In this document: positions 1 to 6,293 of the stretch, one piece after another
Layout of the letters: each line of letters begins with the position of its first letter
Numbering within the stretch: position 1 is the first letter of the stretch
Source of the DNA: Flavobacteriaceae bacterium UBA3179
Lineage (GTDB): Bacteria > Bacteroidota > Bacteroidia > Flavobacteriales > Flavobacteriaceae
DNA: 7,581 nt
Reading direction: 5' to 3'
Assembly (NCBI GenBank): GCA_002364245.1
Contig: DEXR01000005.1
Span: 608-8,188, forward strand
The notes under the pieces: generated by a model
Databases searched by the model: none
Seen by the model: the letters and a program-made list of their open reading frames with translations, nothing else
Told to the model about the DNA's origin: nothing
Program-made: the position numbers and the translations under genes

Positions 1-146
1 CAGTTTTTAAGGCGTAATTCCTTCAATCCCTGAAAAAGACCGCAGTCTATCAGTATCTTTCTATTTCCTGTATCTACCAGATATTTTGAACCGGTTACTG
101 TGCCTGCTGCTCCTAAAAAATGGATGTTTATTTTGTTGTTTGTCAT
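1..146 (-). CDS. MBL-fold (beta-CASP type) RNA exonuclease/metallo-hydrolase, N-terminal fragment
   Basis: Only the first 48 codons lie in the window; the gene runs off the left edge. The ATG at 146-144 opens a reading frame giving [20 protein letters not shown], followed by a strand ending in LIDCGLFQG. The pattern [11 protein letters not shown] then LIDCGLFQG is the hallmark opening of metallo-beta-lactamase proteins with a beta-CASP/RNA-specificity domain, relatives of CPSF-73 that act as RNA endo- or exonucleases. The Asp of DCG is motif 1 of the fold; the zinc-binding HxHxDH motif should lie beyond the window. The gene begins 15 bases after the stop of the 95-residue CCGGH protein, so it probably shares its transcript. 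Family assignment is firm for such a short piece. The RNA substrate is unknown, and a non-RNase MBL hydrolase remains possible. Confidence 0.85.
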   Translation of the reverse strand, partial: MTNNKINIHFLGAAGTVTGSKYLVDTGNRKILIDCGLFQGLKELRLKN

Positions 147-161
147 CTTTATAGCATTTAA

Positions 162-449
162 TTAGTGTCCACCACAGCAGGACGGTGTATTGCTTTGGTT
201 TTGGCTCGATTTATATAATTTTGTTATCTCATTATATAGATTTCGTGAATCCTCTTTGATATAAAGTGCTACCTTCTTAATAGAGTTAGTTTCTAACTCA
301 ACCATATCCAATAGAATTTCTATGGCCTCGTCAAGCAATTTCGGGTCGTCTTCGAGAGCTTCGTAAAACGGCTCAAAATCTAATTGGTTCTGTTGTTGTG
401 AATTTTCTTTTTTCATTTGACTTTTTTTTAGAATTATTGATTGTTGCAT
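162..449 (-). CDS. Small acidic/helical protein with C-terminal CCGGH motif, unknown function
   Basis: I do not recognise this 95-residue protein. It has a Gln/Lys-rich N-terminus (about residues 1-23), a probably all-helical charged middle (about 24-80, with acidic runs such as EALEDDPKLLDEAIEILLDM) and a polar Ser/Gln/Asn linker before the tail PSCCGGH. The two adjacent cysteines and terminal histidine could bind a metal or take part in thiol chemistry; this is inference. There is no signal peptide or membrane segment. The first ATG (449) lies 6 bases after the ATP-cone gene stop and follows an A-rich tract, in keeping with the tight packing. A second ATG at 416 (MKKENSQQ) is a plausible alternative start and would give 84 residues. 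Position between two putative nuclease genes suggests co-expression with them. The ORF is probably real because it fits the operon direction and spacing and leaves no gap. Confidence 0.7.
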   Translation of the reverse strand: MQQSIILKKSQMKKENSQQQNQLDFEPFYEALEDDPKLLDEAIEILLDMVELETNSIKKVALYIKEDSRNLYNEITKLYKSSQNQSNTPSCCGGH

Positions 450-455
450 TGTTTT

Positions 456-1301
456 TTATTGATGTACTGAACATAATTTTTCTGAATCTTCAAGAATCTT
501 TTTATGTCTTTTTTTATCAATTCCTATTTTTTCCAAGAGCTTCGGACTTTCGTGAAGCTCTTTACAGAGTACGATGCCTTCATCTAATAATTTTGTTTTT
601 TCAGCTTTAGTAAGTGTTGTTAAAGCGGTTAAGGGATGTAGCCCAGATTTATCTATTCTGTCCTTGAGACCATTTCCTCTTGGATAATCCCAACTGCTTA
701 AAAGCATTCCAACACATTTCCCGTACTGAATGGCATCGGTTGTGAAACGCGTATTGGTGTACACAGCTCCTTTATGAAGTTTAGCCTCGTGACCTTTTTG
801 GTGTTCCCATTGCTTTTCTACGTCCAAAAACCGTGAATGGATATATAATGGGATTTTTACATTACAAAACCTGCCTTGGTCGCTATGGTATTTGCATTCA
901 ACCATATAGTGTTTGTTTTCTTTTTGGGCGATAACATCAACTTCGTGCTGTACACAATTACCTTGAACAATAACTCCCACCTTTGTGCTAAAGCCTTCCA
1001 TCTCTAAAATCTTACCAACAAATTTTTCAAAAGGAAATCCTGATGGCCCTAATTCCATTATCGCTTTTTTTAGCTTGTATTTTGAGGCACTTACACGAGA
1101 TTTACGCTTAAGCATTTTAAATGCCATCTGATAGATTTTTTTTGTGGTAATTCCATTATAGAGTTGACCTTCGACTTGTTCAACTATTTGCTGAATTAAT
1201 TCTTCGCTCGCTTGTGAACGCCTTAAGGAATTGATAAGCTTATCTACATCAAAGGCTACCACATCACCTGAATACTTCACTATGTTGATTGGATTTTTCA
1301 T
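456..1301 (-). CDS. ATP-cone domain fused to Mrr-like PD-(D/E)XK endonuclease domain
   Basis: This 281-residue protein has three parts. Residues about 5-90 match an ATP-cone, the nucleotide-sensing module of ribonucleotide reductase and NrdR (YSGDVVAFDVDKLINSLRRS, later GITTKKIYQMAFKML). Residues about 91-200 look like an Mrr-type restriction endonuclease core: E92 in FEKFVGKILEMEGF, D122 in HEVDVIA, and E135/K137 in VECKYH form the E...D...ExK signature. Residues about 222-277 are helical (LTALTTLTKAEKTKLLDEGI) and resemble a helix-hairpin-helix-like module. The domain set suggests a nuclease whose activity is gated by ATP, dATP or another adenylate; the target, DNA or RNA, cannot be told. 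The ATG overlaps the TGA of the upstream stress-protein gene (ATGA), implying translational coupling. No methyltransferase or specificity gene is visible, so a classical restriction system is unlikely within this window. Confidence 0.85.
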   Translation of the reverse strand: MKNPINIVKYSGDVVAFDVDKLINSLRRSQASEELIQQIVEQVEGQLYNGITTKKIYQMAFKMLKRKSRVSASKYKLKKAIMELGPSGFPFEKFVGKILEMEGFSTKVGVIVQGNCVQHEVDVIAQKENKHYMVECKYHSDQGRFCNVKIPLYIHSRFLDVEKQWEHQKGHEAKLHKGAVYTNTRFTTDAIQYGKCVGMLLSSWDYPRGNGLKDRIDKSGLHPLTALTTLTKAEKTKLLDEGIVLCKELHESPKLLEKIGIDKKRHKKILEDSEKLCSVHQ

Positions 1302-2134
1302 TTTTTAATATGTATGGTCATTACAGGTAGAGAAGAATGGTTTGTAACACCTTCGGCAATACTTTTTGAAAATAGGCTCAAAAATCCCGTTTTTCCGTGG
1401 GTGCTCATTGCAATTAAATCTGCGGGCTGATGTTTTAAAAATGTATTGATGCCTGCCTCTACGGAAGACTCATTATGGACGCTCATTGAGAAGTTCTTCA
1501 GATTGGGGAATTTTTCAAGAAATTCCTTTACAGGATTTAAGCCAAGCTCTATGCTATTAAAGTCAGTTACTGTGTTTACTCGTAACAAATGGATTTTAGC
1601 ATCGCATTTTTTGGCTATTGACAAGACTTCTTGAAATGGATGCGTGACATCCTCTTCAAAAGAAGAAACAAATAGAATGTCCTTGAAGGGAAACGTGACA
1701 TCCTCTTCTTTGACAACGATAATGGGCGCATTGGCTTTTCGAACTATTTTTTCAACATTACTACCAGTAATTTCTCTAATGACACCTTTGGTTCCACTGC
1801 TGCCGGTAACGATGAAATCGTGATGGAAATGACCAGAATGTTCTAGAATATCTTTCTGTCCCGAATCAAATTGAAGAAAAGTTCGACATTTAAGCCCTTC
1901 GTGTTCCGCCTTTTTTTCCAGTTCCCGCAATTTTGATTTAGCGACACCTATTTCCTTTACGGTTTTGGGATACCTTTTTTCCTTTTGTTTATCCAGCTTT
2001 ACCCAATCAACAGGTGTGGTCATTTGGTGTAAAAAGTGTATCTCAGCATCGTATAACTTTGCTATTTTGATACCAAGGTTTGCCGCTTTAGTGCAGTTTT
2101 TCGAGAAATCGGTAGGTACGAGTATGTTTTTCAT
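1298..2134 (-). CDS. Universal stress protein, tandem UspA domains
   Basis: The protein has 278 residues in two UspA domains (about 1-143 and 148-278), the usual size of tandem-domain stress proteins, and is cytoplasmic. I chose the ATG at 2134 because it gives the classic opening MKNILVPTDFSKN; an in-frame ATG at 2179 would add 15 non-conserved residues and overlap the upstream dehydrogenase gene. Domain 1 keeps the ATP-binding residues: D9 and the G-2X-G-9X-G-S loop at G111, G114, G124 and S125. Domain 2 looks degenerate: the Asp is replaced (FVSSFEE) and the loop reads S244-T-H-G247 followed nine residues later by K257-S258, so it probably does not bind ATP in the usual way. The linker carries a short duplicated motif, EEDVT at 143-147 and 160-164. 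The stop overlaps the start of the ATP-cone nuclease gene. The family is certain; the specific role in stress or energy limitation is inferred. Confidence 0.93.
   Translation of the reverse strand: MKNILVPTDFSKNCTKAANLGIKIAKLYDAEIHFLHQMTTPVDWVKLDKQKEKRYPKTVKEIGVAKSKLRELEKKAEHEGLKCRTFLQFDSGQKDILEHSGHFHHDFIVTGSSGTKGVIREITGSNVEKIVRKANAPIIVVKEEDVTFPFKDILFVSSFEEDVTHPFQEVLSIAKKCDAKIHLLRVNTVTDFNSIELGLNPVKEFLEKFPNLKNFSMSVHNESSVEAGINTFLKHQPADLIAMSTHGKTGFLSLFSKSIAEGVTNHSSLPVMTIHIKK
1643..1708. repeat. 15-bp direct repeat inside the universal stress protein gene
   Basis: The 15-mer CGTGACATCCTCTTC (plus strand) occurs at 1643-1657 and again at 1694-1708, a spacing of 51 bases or 17 codons. On the coding strand each copy encodes EEDVT, followed by FPF or HPF, at the junction of the two UspA domains. 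It may be the trace of a short tandem duplication in the linker, or convergence in a short acidic motif. The identity is seen directly; the origin is inference. Confidence 0.6.
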
Positions 2135-2156
2135 AATTTTAGTTTTATTGTTTTTC

Positions 2157-2930
2157 TTATTGGGCGGTATAGCCACCATCGATAACCAGTTCGGAACCGG
2201 TCATAAATTTGGATTCATCAGAGGCCAGATATACAACTCCGTACCCTATATCGTCAGGTTCTCCCAAATGACCAATTGGATGTAAACTTTCCAGTTGTTT
2301 TTTGCCTTCTTCTACATCACCTTGAGCCTTGAGAAAATTCTCTACCATTGGGGTCCAGATATAAGCAGGATGGATAGAATTGATACGGATGCCATAGCCT
2401 TGCTTTGCACAATGTAGGGCGGCAGATTTTGTAAAAATGGTAACGCCGCCTTTACTTGCGTTATACGCAGGTAAATTGGGGTCACCGATAAGTCCTTCAA
2501 TGGAAGAGAAGTTAATGATGGAACCACCTTCATCTGTTTTCCTCATACCTTTTATACCATATTTGGTGCCTAAAAAAGTGCCATTTAGGTTTATATCTAT
2601 GAGGTTTTTCCAATCTTCAAGGGTTACATCTTCAACTGTTCCTCCGAGTCCTATTCCAGCAGAATTTGCTAAAATGTGTAATTTTCCATAAGTTTCAAGG
2701 GTAGTTTCAATAACGTTTTTCCATTCATCTTCTTTGGCAACATCTTGTTTAATGAATATGGCCTCACCACCGTCTTCTTTTATTTGTTGAACTACTTTTT
2801 TACCACCTTCCTCGTCTATATCTGACACGACTATTTTTGCTCCTTCTTTTGCCAATAGTTTAGCACTTGATTTTCCCAAACCAGATGCTCCTCCTGTGAC
2901 AATGGCAACTTTATTTTTTACTCGTTTCAT
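2157..2930 (-). CDS. Short-chain dehydrogenase/reductase, (R)-alcohol dehydrogenase-like, probably NAD-dependent
   Basis: A complete classical SDR of 257 residues. It shows the cofactor loop TGGASGLG at 12-19, NSAG at 89-92, and the catalytic set N114, S143, Y156 and K160 (YNASKGG). From memory it resembles Lactobacillus brevis (R)-specific alcohol dehydrogenase along its length: the same SSIEG..GDP segment, the YNASKG box, and the C-terminal ending DGGYTAQ, whose final Gln helps bind Mg2+ in that enzyme. D37 at the end of the second beta strand (VVSDID) corresponds to the position where Asp favours NAD over NADP. It would therefore interconvert a ketone or aldehyde and an alcohol with NAD(H); the substrate is not known. 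The gene follows the lactate dehydrogenase gene after 47 bases and ends 22 bases before the stress-protein ATG. A role as an extra NADH sink is inferred. Databases may label such proteins glucose 1-dehydrogenase or cyclopentanol dehydrogenase. Confidence 0.92.
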   Translation of the reverse strand: MKRVKNKVAIVTGGASGLGKSSAKLLAKEGAKIVVSDIDEEGGKKVVQQIKEDGGEAIFIKQDVAKEDEWKNVIETTLETYGKLHILANSAGIGLGGTVEDVTLEDWKNLIDINLNGTFLGTKYGIKGMRKTDEGGSIINFSSIEGLIGDPNLPAYNASKGGVTIFTKSAALHCAKQGYGIRINSIHPAYIWTPMVENFLKAQGDVEEGKKQLESLHPIGHLGEPDDIGYGVVYLASDESKFMTGSELVIDGGYTAQ

Positions 2931-2936
2931 AATTTT

Positions 2937-2970
2937 AAACTTTAAGATTAAACGATTAATTATTAAGTTT
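2937..2970. promoter_or_regulatory. AT-rich imperfect palindrome in the longest intergenic gap
   Basis: Arms 2937-2951 and 2956-2970 are complementary at 12 of 15 positions around a 4-base centre. The dyad fills most of the 47-base gap between the lactate dehydrogenase stop and the short-chain dehydrogenase start. It could be an operator, an RNA hairpin that moderates read-through or protects a processed end, or simply chance in very AT-rich DNA. No clear Bacteroidota promoter (TAnnTTTG at -7) is visible here, and there is no GC-rich stem with a U-tract as in an intrinsic terminator. Confidence 0.3.
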
Positions 2971-2977
2971 TTATGGT

Positions 2978-3967
2978 TCAGGGAATCTCATTTCCTGAAA
3001 CTTTTCCTTTTTCAAAACAATCCAGATTATAGATTGTAGTTTCTGCAATATTGGTCAATGCTGTTTCGGTCAAAAAGGCTTGATGACTTGTAATTAGTAC
3101 ATTATTGAAAGTCATTAGCCGTGCAATTACATCGTCCTGTAATATATTTTCGGAATGGTCTTCAAAAAACAACCCTTCTTCCTCCTCATACACATCGATG
3201 CCGAAATAGCCAATTTTTTTAGACTTTAGGCCTTCGATAACCGCTTTGGTGTCGACCAGTCCTCCACGACTTGTATTGATAAGCATTACCCCTTGTTTCA
3301 TCAATGAAATATGCTTTGCATCAATCAAATGTTTAGTTGAAGCTGTAAGTGGAACGTGAAGACTTATGATATCGGACTGTTTGCAAATGGTCTCGCAATC
3401 TGTATAGCGAACACCATATAAATTGATAAGGTTTTCATCTTCAACTATATCGTGTACAAGGATATTACAGCCAAAACCGTGTAGAATTTTAACCAATACA
3501 GCGCCTATTTTTCCTGTTCCTATGACACCTACAGTTTTTCTGTTTAAGTCGAAACCTGTAAGTCCGTTTAAAGAAAAATTTTGGTCGCGCACCCTATTGT
3601 GTGCTTTAATCAGTTTTCGGTTAAGTGCGAGTATTAAAGCCATTGTATGTTCTGCAATGGCATAAGGGGAATAGGCAGGAACACGTGCCACTTTAATTCC
3701 AAGTTCTGATGCTTTTTTTAAATCAACGTGATTGAAACCTGCCGAACGTAATGCGATAAATTTTATGCCCAGTTTGTGTAAAATATCCAAAACTTCCGAA
3801 GAGGCATCATCACTTGAGAAAAGTGCTATAGCCTTTGAACCTTTTGCCAATAAGGCCGTTTCCTTTGTTAGCCGAAATTCCAGAAAATTCAATTGATGTT
3901 TTCCTTTATTAGCGTTTTCAATGGAAGGCTTATCGAATTTATGTGTGCTGTATATTATTGTTTTCAT
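2978..3967 (-). CDS. ldhA: D-lactate dehydrogenase (2-hydroxyacid dehydrogenase, LdhA type)
   Basis: The protein is 329 residues long, the same length as I recall for E. coli LdhA, and similar throughout. It reduces pyruvate to D-lactate while oxidising NADH in the cytoplasm. Visible features are the substrate-domain segment LRSAGFNHVDL (73-83) and VPAYSPYAIAEH (96-107), the NAD-binding loop GVIGTGKIG (147-155) with an acidic residue D173 ending the next strand, R234 in NTSRGGLVD, the acidic catalytic region DVYEEEE (258-264) and H295 in SHQAFLT. The stretch FFEDHSENILQDDV is typical of fermentative D-LDH rather than of glycerate or formate dehydrogenases. The ATG lies only 3 bases after the phosphofructokinase stop, so the two genes are very likely co-transcribed, fitting a role in reoxidising glycolytic NADH. 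A related 2-hydroxyacid substrate cannot be excluded. Confidence 0.93.
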   Translation of the reverse strand: MKTIIYSTHKFDKPSIENANKGKHQLNFLEFRLTKETALLAKGSKAIALFSSDDASSEVLDILHKLGIKFIALRSAGFNHVDLKKASELGIKVARVPAYSPYAIAEHTMALILALNRKLIKAHNRVRDQNFSLNGLTGFDLNRKTVGVIGTGKIGAVLVKILHGFGCNILVHDIVEDENLINLYGVRYTDCETICKQSDIISLHVPLTASTKHLIDAKHISLMKQGVMLINTSRGGLVDTKAVIEGLKSKKIGYFGIDVYEEEEGLFFEDHSENILQDDVIARLMTFNNVLITSHQAFLTETALTNIAETTIYNLDCFEKGKVSGNEIP

Positions 3968-3970
3968 AAT

Positions 3971-4942
3971 TTATGTTCCAAATAGTTCTAAGAGTTCGTG
4001 CAATTCTTTATTGACCTGATGTTGTTTGACCACTTCACTAAAAGGGGTTAAGTGCAATTGATTGTTTAAAATCCCAACCATTACATTCTTTTTACTTTGT
4101 AAAAGTGATTTTACGGCTTCCACCCCAAGCCTAATACCCAACATTCTATCTAAAGCTGACGGATTTCCACCTCGCTGTATGTGGCCAAGCTTTGTTATGC
4201 GTAAATCGACATTGGGATTGACTTCCTTTATTTTTGAAGAAACAAGTTCGGCACCAATTTCGTCACCTTCAGAAACTACTATTAGAAAAGCATCCTCGCT
4301 ATTGTAATTTTTCACTTTTTTCAATAGGTTAATAAAGTCCTTACCGCTCTCTGGAATTAAAATGGCGTCCGCACCAACCGTCAAACCAGAATGAATGCCA
4401 ATATAACCCGAATCCCTTCCCATTACTTCCACGATAAATACCCGATTGTGAGATTCGGCAGTATCCCTTATTTTATCAATATTTTCAATGGCTGTGTTAA
4501 CTGCGGAATCAAAACCAAGGGTGTAATCCGTACCCGAAATATCGTTGTCAATAGTTCCGGGAATCCCTATGAATGGGATATCGCATATCTCTGAAAAAGC
4601 CAATAGACCTTTAAATGTACCGTCGCCACCAACGGCAATCAACGCGTCTATTTTGTTTGCATTTAGGGTTTGCAAGGCTTTTTTTCGACCGTCCAGTTCC
4701 ATAAAACGTTTGCTTCGTGCCGTCTTTAAGATAGTGCCTCCTTTTTGGGTCAGTTTTTGTAATTTGTATGATCTTAATTGAACCAAGTCACCGTCTATCA
4801 ATCCTTCATATCCTTTTCGAAAACCACTAACTTTTATACCATTTGCTTCAGCCGTTTTTGCAATGGCGTACAAGGCTGCATTCATCCCTGGACTATCACC
4901 TCCAGAGGTAAATACACCTATATGTTTTATAGTATTATCCAT
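3971..4942 (-). CDS. pfkA: ATP-dependent 6-phosphofructokinase
   Basis: A full-length 323-residue PfkA, which phosphorylates fructose 6-phosphate to fructose 1,6-bisphosphate. The N-terminal ATP loop GGDSPGMN is at 14-21, R76 lies in TARSKRF, GGDGT at 105-109, and the catalytic PGTIDND at 128-134 with D132 as the likely base. MGR (174-176) and the substrate-binding GHIQRGG (253-259, with H254 and R257) plus R248 are present. Glycines at G108 and G129, the positions that separate ATP- from pyrophosphate-dependent enzymes, indicate ATP as the phosphoryl donor. The start is 2 bases after the symporter stop, and the stop is 3 bases before the lactate dehydrogenase start, so expression is probably coupled. 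It is the committed glycolytic step of this operon and feeds the aldolase encoded upstream. Whether the genome holds a second copy cannot be seen here. Confidence 0.97.
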   Translation of the reverse strand: MDNTIKHIGVFTSGGDSPGMNAALYAIAKTAEANGIKVSGFRKGYEGLIDGDLVQLRSYKLQKLTQKGGTILKTARSKRFMELDGRKKALQTLNANKIDALIAVGGDGTFKGLLAFSEICDIPFIGIPGTIDNDISGTDYTLGFDSAVNTAIENIDKIRDTAESHNRVFIVEVMGRDSGYIGIHSGLTVGADAILIPESGKDFINLLKKVKNYNSEDAFLIVVSEGDEIGAELVSSKIKEVNPNVDLRITKLGHIQRGGNPSALDRMLGIRLGVEAVKSLLQSKKNVMVGILNNQLHLTPFSEVVKQHQVNKELHELLELFGT

Positions 4943-4944
4943 AG

Positions 4945-6285
4945 TTATAAAGCTTCTTTTTTAAGAATTTCAGTCTTTTTTATACCATACAAGCTATTAA
5001 AAACCATACAAGCTGTAAGATCACCCGTTACGTTTACAGCTGTTCTGAACATTCCCAACAATCTTTCTACACCAATGATAATGATGATGCCTTCAGCTGG
5101 GATACCGACACTTCCCAATACAGACGCGAGTATTACCACACCACCTCCAGGAATGGCAGGTGTGCCAATGGAAGCAGCCACGATAGTTACGATGACCACA
5201 ATAATATTGAGCAAACTCATTTCCAAGCCATAGGCTTGGGCTATGAATAGCGTAGTTATGGTTTGATAGAGTGCAGTGCCATCCATATTGACGGTTGCAC
5301 CTATGGGGATGATAAAATTGCTAATGGTCTTATCAACCTTCAATTCTTCTTCGGCTGTTTGAAGGGAAAGTGGCATCACGGCTGCAGAGCTTGTGGTTGA
5401 AAAGGCCAATAATTGAACGTCCCTTATTTTTTTTAGGAAATGCATAGGGTTTGCTTTTCCAAGAAGCATAATTAGCCCTAAATAGAAAATTACCAAAAGT
5501 AATAGACCGAGCAGGACGACGCCAACATAATAGGTGAGACCGGAAAGAGAACTTAAACCAACACTAGAGGTAAGCTGTGCCATAAGTCCGAAAACAGCAA
5601 TAGGGACTAATAACATAGACCATTTTACCACCGTCATACAGACTTCCTGAATGGCACTTAGAAGCAGCTTTACTGGGCGCAGTAAATCATTTTCAAGAGA
5701 TAGCACAGCTACACCAATAATGATTGTGAAAATGACAATACTTAACATTTCACCACTTACCATAGATGCCAATGGATTTTCAGGAAGCAGGTTTGAGATG
5801 GCATCAGGAATCGTTTCAACTCCGAAGGAAAGCTCGGGTTCATCAGTTGAAACTGCCGTAATTTCATTATGCTCTTTTAGTGCTTGTTGATGAAGAAAAC
5901 GACCCGGTCTAAAAATTTGGGATAGTATCGTACCAATGCTAACCGAAACTATTGTTGTGCCCAAAAAATATAGTAAAACACCACCACCTAATTTTTTTAA
6001 ACTGTCCTTATCATTACTTGCGATTCCTGTGATGATGGAAGCCACAATCAACGGAATCATAATCATTTGAACCAGTTTCAGAAATAGTACACCGGGCAAT
6101 GCCAGCCAATTCCCCGCGATATCTGCTGTTTCTTTAGAAATCCATCCATTTTGTGGACTCAATAGCAGACCAAATCCAACACCTAAAAATAAGGCAATGA
6201 TTACTTTAAGCCATAGACGGCTTTCTACCAGTTTAAGGAGGTAGTGGTTAAGTGATTTTAATGATTTTATCTCTGTATCAAACAT
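4945..6285 (-). CDS. Dicarboxylate/amino acid:cation (Na+ or H+) symporter, SLC1/DAACS family
   Basis: A 446-residue inner-membrane transporter of the GltPh/GltP/DctA family. An N-terminal membrane segment (about 27-44) is followed by further helices and a long polar stretch at about 124-170. The transport core is intact: serine-rich HP1 tip AFSTTSSAAVMP (294-305), NMDGT (333-337), HP2 tip GTPAIPGGG (374-382) and the last helix RTAVNVTGDL (414-423). Against GltPh, R414 matches R397 (binds the side-chain carboxylate), N418 matches N401 and D422 matches D405 (sodium site). However G411 sits where GltPh has D394, which holds the substrate amino group. Retention of Arg with loss of this Asp favours a dicarboxylate such as succinate, fumarate or malate over an amino acid (inference). 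The gene starts 8 bases after the aldolase stop and ends 2 bases before pfkA, so it is embedded in the glycolytic operon. Confidence 0.93.
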   Translation of the reverse strand: MFDTEIKSLKSLNHYLLKLVESRLWLKVIIALFLGVGFGLLLSPQNGWISKETADIAGNWLALPGVLFLKLVQMIMIPLIVASIITGIASNDKDSLKKLGGGVLLYFLGTTIVSVSIGTILSQIFRPGRFLHQQALKEHNEITAVSTDEPELSFGVETIPDAISNLLPENPLASMVSGEMLSIVIFTIIIGVAVLSLENDLLRPVKLLLSAIQEVCMTVVKWSMLLVPIAVFGLMAQLTSSVGLSSLSGLTYYVGVVLLGLLLLVIFYLGLIMLLGKANPMHFLKKIRDVQLLAFSTTSSAAVMPLSLQTAEEELKVDKTISNFIIPIGATVNMDGTALYQTITTLFIAQAYGLEMSLLNIIVVIVTIVAASIGTPAIPGGGVVILASVLGSVGIPAEGIIIIIGVERLLGMFRTAVNVTGDLTACMVFNSLYGIKKTEILKKEAL

Positions 6286-6293
6286 TCTGTTGA

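Noticed and set aside
456..1301. Type IV or type II restriction-modification system
   Set aside because: The Mrr-like core alone is not enough: no methyltransferase, specificity subunit or AAA+ partner is visible, and the neighbours are metabolic and stress genes.
2135..2179. Upstream ATG extending the universal stress protein by 15 residues
   Set aside because: The extension overlaps the end of the preceding dehydrogenase gene and is not USP-like, whereas the ATG at 2134 gives the canonical N-terminus.
2342..2533. Minus-strand 63-codon open frame inside the short-chain dehydrogenase gene
   Set aside because: It is an out-of-frame shadow of a gene with complete catalytic motifs and shows no independent features.
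2937..2970. Intrinsic transcription terminator
   Set aside because: The stem is almost all A/T with three mismatches and no following U-tract distinct from the background, so a terminator call is not supported.
4778..5233. Plus-strand open frame of 151 codons
   Set aside because: It lies antisense to the symporter and the start of pfkA, both of which have intact conserved motifs; its translation shows no recognisable domain.
6235..6241. Perfect AAGGAGG on the plus strand, like a strong ribosome binding site
   Set aside because: It is inside the symporter coding sequence on the other strand, is not followed by a supported gene, and the organism does not appear to use Shine-Dalgarno sites.
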